DNA of 64,000 nt. Source: an uncultured Roseburia sp. (lineage in GTDB: Bacteria > Bacillota_A > Clostridia > Lachnospirales > Lachnospiraceae). The position numbers were made by a program, and so were the translations under genes. How positions within the stretch are numbered: position 1 is the first letter of the stretch; every line of letters starts with the position of its first letter. The DNA is taken from NCBI GenBank assembly GCA_900557275.1, contig USRX01000002.1:112663-176662 (forward strand), written 5' to 3'. Shown here piece after piece: positions 26,833 to 35,863 of this stretch. Under the pieces are notes generated by a model that was not told the origin of the DNA, made no database searches, and was given only the letters and a program-made list of their open reading frames with translations.

Positions 26833-28470
26833 ATGAAGAAGATTTTAACGATCGCTGGGTCTGACAGTGGCGGTGGCGCGGGGATTCAGGCGGATCTGAA
26901 AACGATTCAGGCCCATGGCATGTATGGGATGAGCGTGATCACGGCAGTCACGGCTCAGAATACACAAAGCGTGTTTCAGGTGGATGCGATGTCTCCGGAA
27001 AGTGTGGAAGCGCAGCTGGACGCGGTTTTGTCGGATCTGCTGCCGGATGCGGTAAAGATTGGAATGGTGTATGACACAGCGGTAATACATATAATCGCAG
27101 AGAAGCTAAAACAATATCAGCCGCCGCACATTGTGGTGGATACGCCGATGATCTCTTCCAGTGGGCAGGAGCTGTTACTGCCGGAAGCAAAGGATGCACT
27201 TTTAACAGAATTACTGCCACTGGCAGAGCTGATCACACCGAATCTTCCAGAGACGGAACAGATGACCGGCATGACGATCCGAACCACAGAAGATATGGAA
27301 GCATCAGCGAAGATGTTACAGCAGAAGTATCAGTGTCAGGTGCTGATAAAAGGTGGACATCTGATTTCGCAAAGTTCCAACAAAGCAGATACAGGAATTT
27401 CTAATGTTGAAAATCTGGAAGAGAGGGAAATAAATCATACATACTCTCATATGTCAGGTTGGCATAACGATGAAAAAGACAGATCGGTTATTGCAAAAGA
27501 GTACAGGGCAGATAAAAATGTAGCGAAAGATTATCTTATAGATGCCGCAGGAACCGGTCACTGGTTTTACGCTTCTGTCATACATTCAAAGCATACCCAT
27601 GGAACCGGCTGTACCCTATCCTCCGCCATTGCCTGCAATCTGGCAGATGGATTTTCCATGGCAAAGGCAGTGGAGTGTGCAAAGGAATATTTGCATCAGG
27701 CGATTGCCCATGCCCCGAAGCTGGGAAATGGCAGCGGTCCGGTTGCCCATGGATGGAATCTGAAACGGACAGACCGCATGGAAGCGCAGCAGCTACAGCG
27801 GCTGACGGCGGAGTTGGCAGAAAAAGAATTGCTGATCTTCGATTTTGACGGAACATTGCTGGATTCTATGGATATGTGGGATCATGTGGCCACGGATTAT
27901 ATCTGTACACAGGGAATGGAGCCGCCTGGCGGTATGGAAGAGAAGCTGATGTCCATGACGCTGGAAGAGAGCGGCGAGTATTTTATCCGGGAATGTGGAT
28001 TGCAGAAGTCTGTAGAGGAGTATATTCAGGATATTTATGAATTCGTTTTACAGAGATACCGCAATGATCTTGTTTTAAAACCGGGTGCCGCGACATTTAT
28101 CCGCCAGATGTGTGAAGCAGGCAAAAAGATGTGTATCCTGACTTCTACCGGGCGCCCCTGCGTGGAAGCGGCCTGCGTTCATTATGGACTTGAGCAGTGG
28201 ATTCCTTTTTCGGAAATTGATACTTGTTCAGACCTTGGCATGAATAAACGGTCGCCGGAAATTTATTGCCATGTGGCAGAACAAATGGGAGTCGCGCCGC
28301 AGCAGACGGCAGTATTTGAAGATGCCCCTTTTGCGGTAAAAAGTGCAAAACAGGCAGGATGTCTGGTCTGTGCAGTGGATGACCCGTCGGCACAGAGTGG
28401 AAGGGCAGTTATTGAGGAATATGCGGATTATCAGATTCCCAATTTTCTTGGTCTGATAGAAAATAAATAA
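26833..28470 (+). CDS. thiD: HMP/HMP-phosphate kinase ThiD fused to a HAD phosphatase
   Basis: A 545-residue two-domain protein. Residues 1 to about 315 are ThiD: ILTIAGSDSGGGAGIQADLKT at the start, KGGHL near residue 178 and HGTGCTLSSAIACNLADG near 257. About 55 residues between the last two (from SSNKADTG to AGTGHWF) exceed the usual ThiD length. Residues about 335-545 are a HAD subfamily IA hydrolase with FDFDGTLLDS, LTSTGR and a DxxFAV-like motif (FEDAPFAVKSA). ThiD makes HMP-PP; the HAD part may dephosphorylate TMP or an intermediate. No good ribosome binding site precedes ATG 26833; a TTG at 26827 is the alternative. Confidence 0.9.
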   Translation: MKKILTIAGSDSGGGAGIQADLKTIQAHGMYGMSVITAVTAQNTQSVFQVDAMSPESVEAQLDAVLSDLLPDAVKIGMVYDTAVIHIIAEKLKQYQPPHIVVDTPMISSSGQELLLPEAKDALLTELLPLAELITPNLPETEQMTGMTIRTTEDMEASAKMLQQKYQCQVLIKGGHLISQSSNKADTGISNVENLEEREINHTYSHMSGWHNDEKDRSVIAKEYRADKNVAKDYLIDAAGTGHWFYASVIHSKHTHGTGCTLSSAIACNLADGFSMAKAVECAKEYLHQAIAHAPKLGNGSGPVAHGWNLKRTDRMEAQQLQRLTAELAEKELLIFDFDGTLLDSMDMWDHVATDYICTQGMEPPGGMEEKLMSMTLEESGEYFIRECGLQKSVEEYIQDIYEFVLQRYRNDLVLKPGAATFIRQMCEAGKKMCILTSTGRPCVEAACVHYGLEQWIPFSEIDTCSDLGMNKRSPEIYCHVAEQMGVAPQQTAVFEDAPFAVKSAKQAGCLVCAVDDPSAQSGRAVIEEYADYQIPNFLGLIENK

Positions 28471-28480
28471 AAATCAGCTA

Positions 28481-28518
28481 CGGGGAACATGGAAAAGGTC
28501 AGAAAATCAGGTTCCCTG
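28481..28518. other. Intercistronic hairpin between thiD and thiS
   Basis: ACGGGGAAC and GTTCCCTGT are perfectly complementary with a 22-nt loop and no T-run. It may affect mRNA stability or uneven expression of the operon. Confidence 0.45.
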
Positions 28519-28535
28519 TGGAACAGGAGAAGAAT

Positions 28536-28733
28536 ATGACGATCAATGGAGTGAGCAAAACAGGTTATGCAAATGCAACTGTAGCAGAGATGCTGCAAAG
28601 GGAAGGCTATAAAATTTCTCAGGTTGCGATTGAATTAAATGAACAGATCTTACCAAAAGGGCAGTATGAAGATACGGTACTTAAGGAAGATGATGTGATA
28701 GAAGTCGTCAGCTTTATGGGCGGCGGCTGTTAG
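28536..28733 (+). CDS. thiS: Sulfur carrier protein ThiS
   Basis: A 65-residue ubiquitin-like sulfur carrier (MTINGVSKTG...VIEVVSFMGGGC). ThiS must expose a C-terminal Gly-Gly to be adenylated and thiocarboxylated. Here one Cys follows GGG, so the end must be trimmed or used as it is. AGGAG lies 6 nt before ATG 28536; a GTG at 28518 is less likely. thiG follows after 18 nt. No ThiF adenylyltransferase is encoded in the operon. Confidence 0.93.
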   Translation: MTINGVSKTGYANATVAEMLQREGYKISQVAIELNEQILPKGQYEDTVLKEDDVIEVVSFMGGGC

Positions 28734-28751
28734 GAAAGGAAGCGTATTACA

Positions 28752-29522
28752 ATGAAAGAAGACAAACTGATTCTTGGAGGACATGAATTTACATCCAGAT
28801 TTATTCTTGGTTCCGGAAAATATTCATTGGATCTAATCAAAGCGTCCGTAGAAAATGCAGGGGCGCAGATTATTACATTAGCACTTCGCCGGGCAAATAC
28901 CGGCGGCGTGGCAAATATCTTGGATTATATCCCGGAAGGGGTTACACTGCTCCCAAATACGTCCGGTGCCAGAAATGCTGAAGAGGCTGTGCGTATCGCA
29001 AGACTTTCCAGAGAGCTTGGATGCGGAGATTTTGTAAAGATCGAGATTATGCGGGATTCCAAATATCTCCTTCCGGACAATCAGGAGACGGTCAAAGCGA
29101 CAGAAATCCTTGCAAAAGAGGGCTTTGTCGTTCTGCCATACATGTATCCGGATCTGAATGTTGCCAGAGATCTGGTAAATGCCGGTGCGGCAAGTATTAT
29201 GCCGCTGGCAGCGCCCATCGGTTCCAACAAGGGGCTTTGTACAAAAGAGTTTATCCAGATCCTGATCGATGAGATTGACCTTCCGATCATCGTAGATGCC
29301 GGAATCGGCAGACCATCCCAGGCATGTGAAGCGATGGAGATGGGCGCAGCGGCGATCATGGCGAATACTGCGCTGGCTACGGCAGCAGATGTACCGGCGA
29401 TGGCAGCAGCTTTCAAACTTGCCATTGAAGCCGGTCGTCAGGCATATCTTGCCGGACCGGGGCGTGTGCTGGAGAAAGGCGCAGCTGCATCTTCTCCGTT
29501 GACCGGATATCTGAGAAGCTGA
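28752..29522 (+). CDS. thiG: Thiazole synthase ThiG
   Basis: A 256-residue TIM-barrel enzyme that joins DXP, dehydroglycine and ThiS-thiocarboxylate to the thiazole phosphate. Motifs: [22 protein letters not shown] near residue 48, [15 protein letters not shown] near 95, and [28 protein letters not shown] near 180. The usual length is about 255 residues. AAGGAAG precedes the start. Its partners ThiS and ThiH flank it. Confidence 0.97.
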   Translation: MKEDKLILGGHEFTSRFILGSGKYSLDLIKASVENAGAQIITLALRRANTGGVANILDYIPEGVTLLPNTSGARNAEEAVRIARLSRELGCGDFVKIEIMRDSKYLLPDNQETVKATEILAKEGFVVLPYMYPDLNVARDLVNAGAASIMPLAAPIGSNKGLCTKEFIQILIDEIDLPIIVDAGIGRPSQACEAMEMGAAAIMANTALATAADVPAMAAAFKLAIEAGRQAYLAGPGRVLEKGAAASSPLTGYLRS

Positions 29523-29557
29523 CAGATCTTATTTTGAATATCATTCATCTAACAGAT

Positions 29558-29600
29558 ATTTACATCAATCAGTGATTTGTATTCATTGATTGATGTAAAT
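29558..29600. terminator. Strong inverted repeat after thiG
   Basis: ATTTACATCAATCA (29558-29571) and TGATTGATGTAAAT (29587-29600) match perfectly over 14 bp, with a 15-nt loop. No clean T-run follows, so termination is uncertain; it could lower expression of thiH and thiE or mark the end of a lost element. Confidence 0.5.
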
Positions 29601-29664
29601 AAACGATTTTGTTTAGCTAATATATAGAATAGATGATGGATGCATTATTTTTCTAATAATAATG

Positions 29665-29709
29665 TATTCTCGGAACCTTCTAAATAAAGATTCTAAGAGT
29701 ACGTAATAT
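29665..29709. repeat. Dispersed imperfect palindrome, copy B
   Basis: TATTCTCGGAACCTTCT...AGATTCTAAGAGTACGTAA, the copy that best shows both half-sites. It lies in the 368-nt thiG-thiH gap, which holds no gene. Confidence 0.55.
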
Positions 29710-29890
29710 CTATTTCAGTATAAAAATAGTTTTTGTAATATATGTAGCCTGTGAGTGGTAAAAGAACAATTTGTGTAAAAAATTTTCCGCGACATTTATT
29801 CAATTTAAGATGATGGAATGAAGATTTTTATAAAAGTTGTTCCATGGTAACAAGATTTTATCAGACACAGGCAATAGAGTGGAGCGTAAC

Positions 29891-31099
29891 ATGTCAGAGA
29901 AAATAAATGAAAGTATTGTAACGGATGAGATCCGGGAGGATATGAAAAAGAACCGGATCGACCATATGAAATATCTGCCGGATATGCAGGTCATTGATTC
30001 ACAGATTCCGGAGCATGTCATAGAAGCGATGAATGCTTATGATTATGAGAAGTATACGGCAGTAGATGTGAGGAGGGCGCTGAGTCATTCAAATATCAGC
30101 ATTGATGATTTTGCAGCATTGCTTTCTCCGGCTGCCATTCCTTTTATGGAAGAGATCGCGCAGAGGGCTCAGCAGGAGACACGGAAGCATTTCGGAAATA
30201 CGGTGTATATGTTTACACCATTGTATATTTCCAATTACTGTGAAAATTACTGTATTTATTGTGGATTTAACTGCCATAATAAGATTGACCGTGCAAAACT
30301 GGACAAAGATGGCATTGAGGCGGAGCTGAAAGCTATTGCCGCTACCGGTCTGGAAGAAATCCTGATTTTAGTTGGGGAGAGCCGCAGCATGTCGGATGTG
30401 GAATATCTCGGCATGGCGGTGGAGTTGGCACGGAAATATTTCAAAGTGATCGGTCTGGAAGTCTATCCTATGAACGTAGATGAATATGCATACCTGCACA
30501 AATGCGGCGCAGATTATATCACAGTCTTTCAGGAGACGTACAATTCGGATAAATACGAGACGTTGCATCTTGCAGGACATAAACGGATCTTTCCATATCG
30601 GATCAATGCACAGGAGCGTGCCCTGATGGGCGGTATGCGAGGCGTGACCTTTGCCGCTTTGCTGGGACTGGATGATTTCCGTAAGGATGCATTTGCAACA
30701 GGTATGCATGCATATGAGATGCAGAAAAAATATCCGCATGCAGAGATCGGTTTTTCCTGTCCACGGCTGCGTCCGATCATTAACAATGACCGTATCAATC
30801 CGATGGATGTCCATGAGACACAGTTGCTGCAGGTTGTCTGCGCCTACCGTCTGCTGCTGCCTTTTGCGCAGATCGTGGTTTCTTCTCGGGAATGTGCGAG
30901 AGTCCGGGATAATCTCATGAAGATCTGTGCAACAAAAGTATCCGCAGGTGTAGATACTGGAATCGGCGGACATACTGCAGAAGACAAGCAGGGAGATGAC
31001 CAGTTTGAGATCGCAGATGGCAGAAACTGTCAGGAAATGTATCAGGCGATCCTGAACAATGGCATGCAGCCGGTTATGAGTGATTATATTTATGTATAG
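29891..31099 (+). CDS. thiH: 2-iminoacetate synthase ThiH
   Basis: A 402-residue radical SAM enzyme that cleaves tyrosine to dehydroglycine and p-cresol for thiazole formation in anaerobes. The cluster motif C-x3-C-x2-C is in SNYCENYCIYCGFNC near residue 117, and the C-terminal BATS-like region is present (GVDTGIGGH). The start at 29891 has GGAG 7 nt upstream; the extra 18 residues from 29837 lack a site. It is separated from thiG by an unusually long gap with an inverted repeat. thiE begins inside its end. Confidence 0.95.
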   Translation: MSEKINESIVTDEIREDMKKNRIDHMKYLPDMQVIDSQIPEHVIEAMNAYDYEKYTAVDVRRALSHSNISIDDFAALLSPAAIPFMEEIAQRAQQETRKHFGNTVYMFTPLYISNYCENYCIYCGFNCHNKIDRAKLDKDGIEAELKAIAATGLEEILILVGESRSMSDVEYLGMAVELARKYFKVIGLEVYPMNVDEYAYLHKCGADYITVFQETYNSDKYETLHLAGHKRIFPYRINAQERALMGGMRGVTFAALLGLDDFRKDAFATGMHAYEMQKKYPHAEIGFSCPRLRPIINNDRINPMDVHETQLLQVVCAYRLLLPFAQIVVSSRECARVRDNLMKICATKVSAGVDTGIGGHTAEDKQGDDQFEIADGRNCQEMYQAILNNGMQPVMSDYIYV

Positions 31100-31748
31100 C
31101 AGAGAAAATAGAAAGAAAATTTCCTGTCCGGAAAAAGTCATCGCCGTTACCAACCGAAAATTGTGTGACGGCGATTTTCTAGATCAGATCAAAAAGATTA
31201 CAGAACTTGGTGTCCGGGCAGTCATTCTCCGGGAAAAAGATCTGTCAGAATCAGAGTATGAAGTGCTGGCGGCGCAGGTAATGGAAATCTGTCAGTATAC
31301 AGATACCATCTGCATTCTCCATAATTTTCCACTGGTGGCAGAACGGTTGGGGTGTGATCATATGCATCTGCCGTTGCCGGTATTTCATAATTATATGGAA
31401 AACATATCTTTAGACAGGAAGATCTGTTTTCAAAATAGAAAGAACCTCAAAAATAGAGAGAATCTATATAATAGAGAGAACCTATATATTGGAACCTCAG
31501 TCCATTCTATTGAACAGGCGAAAGATGCCATGACTCTCGGCGCATCCTATATGACTGCCGGACACATTTTTTCTACCCAGTGCAAACCGGGGCTTACACC
31601 AAGAGGGATTGATTTTTTGAAAAATATATGTCAAACTGTACAGGTGCCTGTTTTCGGCATAGGAGGAATACATCCGGACAACATGCAGCAGGTTCTGGAC
31701 GCAGGAGCGGCAGGTGTATGCATGATGTCAGAGATGATGAGGTTATAA
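31092..31748 (+). CDS. thiE: Thiamine phosphate synthase, ThiE-like
   Basis: A 218-residue TIM-barrel protein that couples HMP-PP and thiazole phosphate. VILREKDLSESEY near residue 43, LHNFPLVAERLGCDHMHLP near 78, IGTSVHSIEQAKDA near 132, TAGHIFSTQCKPG near 152 and GIGGIHPDNM near 190 are the family motifs. An 18-bp tandem repeat (31434-31487) inserts NRKNLK-NRENLY-NRENLY in the loop before IGTS. The start overlaps thiH; GTG 31080 is an alternative and neither has a clear ribosome binding site. It closes the thiamine operon. Confidence 0.9.
   Translation: MYSRENRKKISCPEKVIAVTNRKLCDGDFLDQIKKITELGVRAVILREKDLSESEYEVLAAQVMEICQYTDTICILHNFPLVAERLGCDHMHLPLPVFHNYMENISLDRKICFQNRKNLKNRENLYNRENLYIGTSVHSIEQAKDAMTLGASYMTAGHIFSTQCKPGLTPRGIDFLKNICQTVQVPVFGIGGIHPDNMQQVLDAGAAGVCMMSEMMRL
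31434..31487 (+). repeat. Three in-frame 18-bp tandem repeats inside thiE
   Basis: AATAGAAAGAACCTCAAA, AATAGAGAGAATCTATAT and AATAGAGAGAACCTATAT follow one another directly. The last two differ at one base. They code for NRKNLK, NRENLY and NRENLY, so copy-number change keeps the frame. Confidence 0.9.
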
Positions 31749-31753
31749 GACAT

Positions 31754-32437
31754 ATGATAGGAACAATCGCAAATACCTGTACGATTCTGATTGGGAGTAT
31801 TATTGGCAGTATATTAAAAAAAGGATTAAAAGAAAAATATCAGAATGCCCTGTTTGGCGCCTGTGGGCTGGCAGCCTGCGGCATTGGCATCAATGCTGTA
31901 GTCAGCCATATGGGAGACAGCAAAGTACCGGTTCTGTTTATTGTCAGTCTGGCTGTGGGAACGCTGATCGGAACAGCATTGGATATCAATGGAAAGTTTG
32001 AATCTCTGATCAGCCGTCATTCCAAATCAAATCTTGCCCAGGGACTTTCTACGGGAATTCTTTTATATTGTATCGGAACGTTATCCATTATGGGACCGGT
32101 CATGTCGGCATTGTACGGAGATCATACGTTTCTGTTTACTAATGCGACGCTGGATCTGATCACATCCATGGTGCTGGCATCTACTTACGGCATTGGAATG
32201 GCATTTGCCGCGCCTGTATTATTCTGCTGGCAGGGAGCCATCTATATGATCGCAAAATTCGCATCCGCTGCATTGTTTTCAGATGATCTGGTCTGTGAGC
32301 TTTGTATCGTTGGAGGTTTTCTCATCGCAAGTTCGGGATTGAGCATTTTAAAAATCAAGGATCTGAAAACGCTGAACATGCTGCCGTCGCTGGCGGTGCC
32401 GATTATCTTTTATGTGATCAAGGGATTTATCATGTAG
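31754..32437 (+). CDS. DUF554 family membrane protein
   Basis: A 227-residue protein with about six membrane segments. MIGTIANTCTILIGSIIGSILKKG at the start and GIGMAFAAPVLFCWQGAIY near residue 155 are typical of DUF554, a widespread family of unknown function. The start at 31754 lies 5 nt after thiE, so it is probably co-transcribed with the thiamine operon, which might hint at transport, but the family has no such proof. GAGG is 11 nt upstream (weak). Confidence 0.85.
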   Translation: MIGTIANTCTILIGSIIGSILKKGLKEKYQNALFGACGLAACGIGINAVVSHMGDSKVPVLFIVSLAVGTLIGTALDINGKFESLISRHSKSNLAQGLSTGILLYCIGTLSIMGPVMSALYGDHTFLFTNATLDLITSMVLASTYGIGMAFAAPVLFCWQGAIYMIAKFASAALFSDDLVCELCIVGGFLIASSGLSILKIKDLKTLNMLPSLAVPIIFYVIKGFIM

Positions 32438-32460
32438 TAATATGAAAGACAGGAGTATTC

Positions 32461-33423
32461 ATGACAGAAAAAACATTGTTTAACCGGGTGGGCATCAGTA
32501 TAGCCCTTTATATCGCAATCGCTATTGGCGTACAATATCTTTTATCGTGGATCATCGGAGCATTTTTTCCGATTCTGTATTATAAAGAACTGACACAGTG
32601 GCTGCTGTCTTTGATCCCCATGTATGTGGTGGCACTGCCGGTCAGCCGTGCTGTATTAAAGACCTTGCCGGAGCGGAAACTGTATCAGAATGAGATACGA
32701 CCGGGAAAATGGATACAGATGTTTCTTATATTAATGGCACTCATGTATATCGGAAATATCATCGGAACGATCATCACATCTGTGCTTGGAAGCGGCACCG
32801 GACTTGATTTTACCGCACCGGTGGAAGAGATGATCTCCGGCAGCAATTTGCTCAGTGTGTTTGTATTTTCTGTTCTGCTTGCACCGCTGGTAGAAGAATA
32901 TCTGTTCCGGAAGCTGCTCATTGACCGTCTGATCGTGACCGGAGATAAGACAGCGATCATCGTGACCAGCCTGATCTTTGCCGTGATGCATGGAAACATT
33001 TCACAGTTCTGCTATACGTTTGCAGTGGGTCTGGCGTTAGCATATGTGTATATCCGCACCGGAAAGATGCGCTACAATGTAGGACTTCACATGCTGTTTA
33101 ATTTCTGCGGTGGATTTATCCCGGCGGTATTTATGAAATATGTGGATATCGACAATCTTTTGAACTATGCTCTGCAGGGAAATCTCAGTGGTCTTTTATA
33201 CTATGCCGGTCCGCTGCTTGGATTTATGGTATACGAACTGTGCATGATCGCCATGGGTATTGCAGGACTGGTTCTTCTGATCAGTAAACGCAGACAGATC
33301 GTACTTCGTCAGGGAGAACTTCCACTGCGTGCAAAAGAAGTGGCAAAACAATTTTTTACCACACCGGGGATGTTGCTGTGGATCGTTGGCGGGGTGGTGT
33401 TGTTTGCACTGAATATTGGGTAA
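32461..33423 (+). CDS. CPBP family intramembrane glutamic endopeptidase
   Basis: A 320-residue protein with about eight membrane segments. The Abi/CAAX protease motifs are EEYLFRKLLIDRL near residue 145 (EExxxR) and FAVMHGNISQF near 177, with a third His in VGLHMLFNFCGG near 203. Members cleave membrane peptides or act in bacteriocin self-protection. It follows DUF554 by 23 nt on the same strand. Confidence 0.9.
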   Translation: MTEKTLFNRVGISIALYIAIAIGVQYLLSWIIGAFFPILYYKELTQWLLSLIPMYVVALPVSRAVLKTLPERKLYQNEIRPGKWIQMFLILMALMYIGNIIGTIITSVLGSGTGLDFTAPVEEMISGSNLLSVFVFSVLLAPLVEEYLFRKLLIDRLIVTGDKTAIIVTSLIFAVMHGNISQFCYTFAVGLALAYVYIRTGKMRYNVGLHMLFNFCGGFIPAVFMKYVDIDNLLNYALQGNLSGLLYYAGPLLGFMVYELCMIAMGIAGLVLLISKRRQIVLRQGELPLRAKEVAKQFFTTPGMLLWIVGGVVLFALNIG

Positions 33424-33434
33424 GGAGTGTGCAA

Positions 33435-33623
33435 GTGAACGAGAAAAAAACATATGCGAATATCGATATGAAGCGAACAGGAAAAAGAATGAATTATATG
33501 GAGGACTTTCTGGTAAAGAAGAATACCTTATCTGTACGATACGAGTTTGAACAATATAACGCACAATCTGTACGAAGTAGATTTATAACATATTATAAAA
33601 AAATATATCAGGTAACGGCTTAG
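33435..33623 (+). CDS. Small hypothetical ORF after the CPBP gene
   Basis: A GTG start with AAGGAG 8 nt upstream, 11 nt after the CPBP stop, gives 62 basic residues (VNEKKTYANIDMKRTGKRMNY...). No family is recognised and no membrane segment is seen. Spacing and site support translation; composition does not exclude chance. Confidence 0.35.
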   Translation: MNEKKTYANIDMKRTGKRMNYMEDFLVKKNTLSVRYEFEQYNAQSVRSRFITYYKKIYQVTA

Positions 33624-33669
33624 ATTATTTTGGATTAACAGTCCAATGAAATTATTATTGACAAGTGAT

Positions 33670-33716
33670 ATCCTCTTATCATAAACCCTTAATTGGGGAA
33701 AGATAGGAGGATTTTT
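33670..33716 (+). terminator. Terminator after the CPBP gene group
   Basis: ATCCTCTTATC pairs with GATAGGAGGAT (one mismatch), with a loop of about 21 nt, followed by TTTTG. Between here and 34061 the AT-rich sequence holds no gene I can support. Confidence 0.65.
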
Positions 33717-34061
33717 GTTATTTTCCGGAAATTATTATATAATTTATTAAAAACGGGGCAAAATAAATGAATATTATTAAAAAAACGGGGCAAGACAGAC
33801 CGGAAAGACATGGATTATAAGAGATGAGATTCAAGTTTCTTGTAGATGAAATGATACACCAGAAACTGTTGTACATGAAAAAACAATACCAATAACCATC
33901 AAATTTAACCGTTAGATACCGGGCATTCTCTTTTTGTAACCGTGTGAAAAGAGTAGATATCATATCAGGATTTTGGTACAATAAAAAAGAAATGGAAAGC
34001 TGTTCAGACAGATAGTTTCTGTTATACGGGGAGGATGTTATCTCTGATGTCAGAAATAAGG

Positions 34062-34120
34062 TACTCTTGGAATCTTCTTGAAATAACTCTGCCTCAGATT
34101 TTCATTTAGAAGATGCATGG
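34062..34120. repeat. Dispersed imperfect palindrome, copy D (inverted)
   Basis: TACTCTTGGAATCTTCTTGAA and, further on, TTCATTTAGAAGATGCATGG match the reverse complement of copies B and C. Confidence 0.4.
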
Positions 34121-34179
34121 AATATATGATTCTGTTTGGGCGGCAGGGGGATAAAAAAGCAAAAAGAATGGAGAATGAT

Positions 34180-35550
34180 ATGAAAAACTATGATGTAAGC
34201 ATTATCGGCGCCGGTCCGGGCGGTATTTTTGCAGCATATGAGCTAGCAGAGAAGGCGCCGGATCTTAAGATTGCTGTATTTGAAGCCGGCAATCCGCTGG
34301 AGAAACGAAAATGTCCCATTGACGGGAAGAAGATAAAGAGTTGTGTAAATTGCAAGACATGTGCCATTATGAGCGGTTTTGGAGGCGCAGGGGCGTTTTC
34401 CGATGGTAAATATAATATTACCAACAATTTCGGCGGCACGCTTTACGAATATATTGGAAAAGAAACCGCTATTGATCTTATGAAATATGTGGATGAGATC
34501 AATGTGGCATATGGCGGCGCCGGAACGAAGATGTATTCCACGTCCGGTACGAAATTCCGCAAGCTCTGCATGCAGAACAAGCTGAACCTGCTGGATGCAT
34601 CCGTCCGTCATCTGGGTACGGATAAAAACTATGTGGTGCTGGAAAATCTGTATGCGAAATTAAAAGATAAAGTAGAATTTTATTTTAACTGTCAGGTTCA
34701 GAATCTGGAGAAGCTAGAAGAGGGCTATCAGATCGATACCGCAGAGGAAAGTTATACCTGTAAAGAATGTATTGTGTCTGTAGGCAGAAGCGGCAGCAAA
34801 TGGATGCAGTCTGTCTGTGAAAAGCTGGATATCCCAACTAAGTCCAACCGTGTGGATCTGGGTGTGCGCGTGGAGCTTCCGGCGGTTATTTTTTCCCATC
34901 TGACGGATGAGCTGTATGAGAGCAAGATTGTCTACCGCACGGAGAAATTTGAGGATAAAGTCAGAACGTTCTGTATGAATCCAAATGGCATCGTTGTAAA
35001 TGAAAATACCAATGGCATCGTGACGGTAAATGGACACAGCTACGAAGATCCGGAGAAACAGACAGAGAACACCAACTTTGCCCTTCTGGTAGAAAAACAT
35101 TTCTCTGAGCCTTTTAAGAACAGCAATGAATATGGTGAGAGCATCGCACGGTTGTCCAACATGCTGGGCGGCGGTGTTTTAGTACAGCGTTTCGGAGACC
35201 TGATCCGTGGACGGAGAAGTACGCCGGAACGTATCGCAGAGAACTTTATGACTCCGACTCTGACGGCAGAACCGGGGGATCTGAGCCTTGTGCTTCCAAA
35301 ACGTATTTTGGATGGTATCATCGAGATGATCTATGCACTGGACAAGATCGCTCCTGGTACGGCAAATGATGATACGCTGTTGTATGGCGTGGAAGTTAAG
35401 TTCTACAATATGGAAGTCAGTCTGGATGAGCATCTGGAAACAAAATACAAAGGGCTGTATGTCATCGGCGATGGAAGCGGTGTGACCCATTCGCTGTCCC
35501 ATGCATCGGCAAGCGGTGTGTATGTGGCGCGGCAGATCGCTGCTCACTAA
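34180..35550 (+). CDS. FAD-dependent dehydrogenase/oxidoreductase
   Basis: A 456-residue flavoprotein. The FAD loop is SIIGAGPGGIFAAYELAE at residues 6-23. A Cys cluster, CPIDGKKIKSCVNCKTC near residues 46-62, precedes SGFGGAGAFSDGKYN, and a second nucleotide motif near the C-terminus (GLYVIGDGSGVTHSLSHASASG) closes the FAD domain. It belongs to the uncharacterised FAD-dependent dehydrogenase group. GGAG lies 6 nt before ATG 34180; upstream in-frame ATGs (34168, 34117) are less well placed. It is monocistronic; substrate unknown. Confidence 0.82.
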   Translation: MKNYDVSIIGAGPGGIFAAYELAEKAPDLKIAVFEAGNPLEKRKCPIDGKKIKSCVNCKTCAIMSGFGGAGAFSDGKYNITNNFGGTLYEYIGKETAIDLMKYVDEINVAYGGAGTKMYSTSGTKFRKLCMQNKLNLLDASVRHLGTDKNYVVLENLYAKLKDKVEFYFNCQVQNLEKLEEGYQIDTAEESYTCKECIVSVGRSGSKWMQSVCEKLDIPTKSNRVDLGVRVELPAVIFSHLTDELYESKIVYRTEKFEDKVRTFCMNPNGIVVNENTNGIVTVNGHSYEDPEKQTENTNFALLVEKHFSEPFKNSNEYGESIARLSNMLGGGVLVQRFGDLIRGRRSTPERIAENFMTPTLTAEPGDLSLVLPKRILDGIIEMIYALDKIAPGTANDDTLLYGVEVKFYNMEVSLDEHLETKYKGLYVIGDGSGVTHSLSHASASGVYVARQIAAH

Positions 35551-35690
35551 GTGCCGGGCGCATCACACGGTCACTTATGGAGTCCTGTCCGATGTCCCGA
35601 CCATATATTTTTTTCTGTAAGTGATTTTTGATTTCTTATATTTCTTAGTAGTGTTTCAATACAGCTAAAAAAATATATATCGGCTTATTC

Positions 35691-35737
35691 AAAAAGAAAC
35701 GGGTCAGATTTATATAGATCTGACTCGTTTCTTTTTT
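35691..35737. terminator. Bidirectional terminator
   Basis: AAAAAGAAACGGGTCAGAT pairs with ATCTGACTCGTTTCTTTTT (one mismatch), loop about 6 nt. T-runs follow on both strands, so it can end both the flavoprotein gene (+) and the ECF gene (-). The remaining 35551-35863 holds nothing else I can name. Confidence 0.9.
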
Positions 35738-35863
35738 TGCAGGCTGATCCATGAAATCTGCCTGAATCATAATATAGTTAGAGATTAAAGAGAACCATTT
35801 TTATAATAACTGATGCAGATGTTATCTGCAATCAGATGCAGTGCCGGTTCTGTCGGGAACTGC

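Noticed and set aside
30368..31153. 261-codon minus-strand ORF opposite thiH
   Set aside because: Antisense shadow of a radical SAM gene, without start signal.
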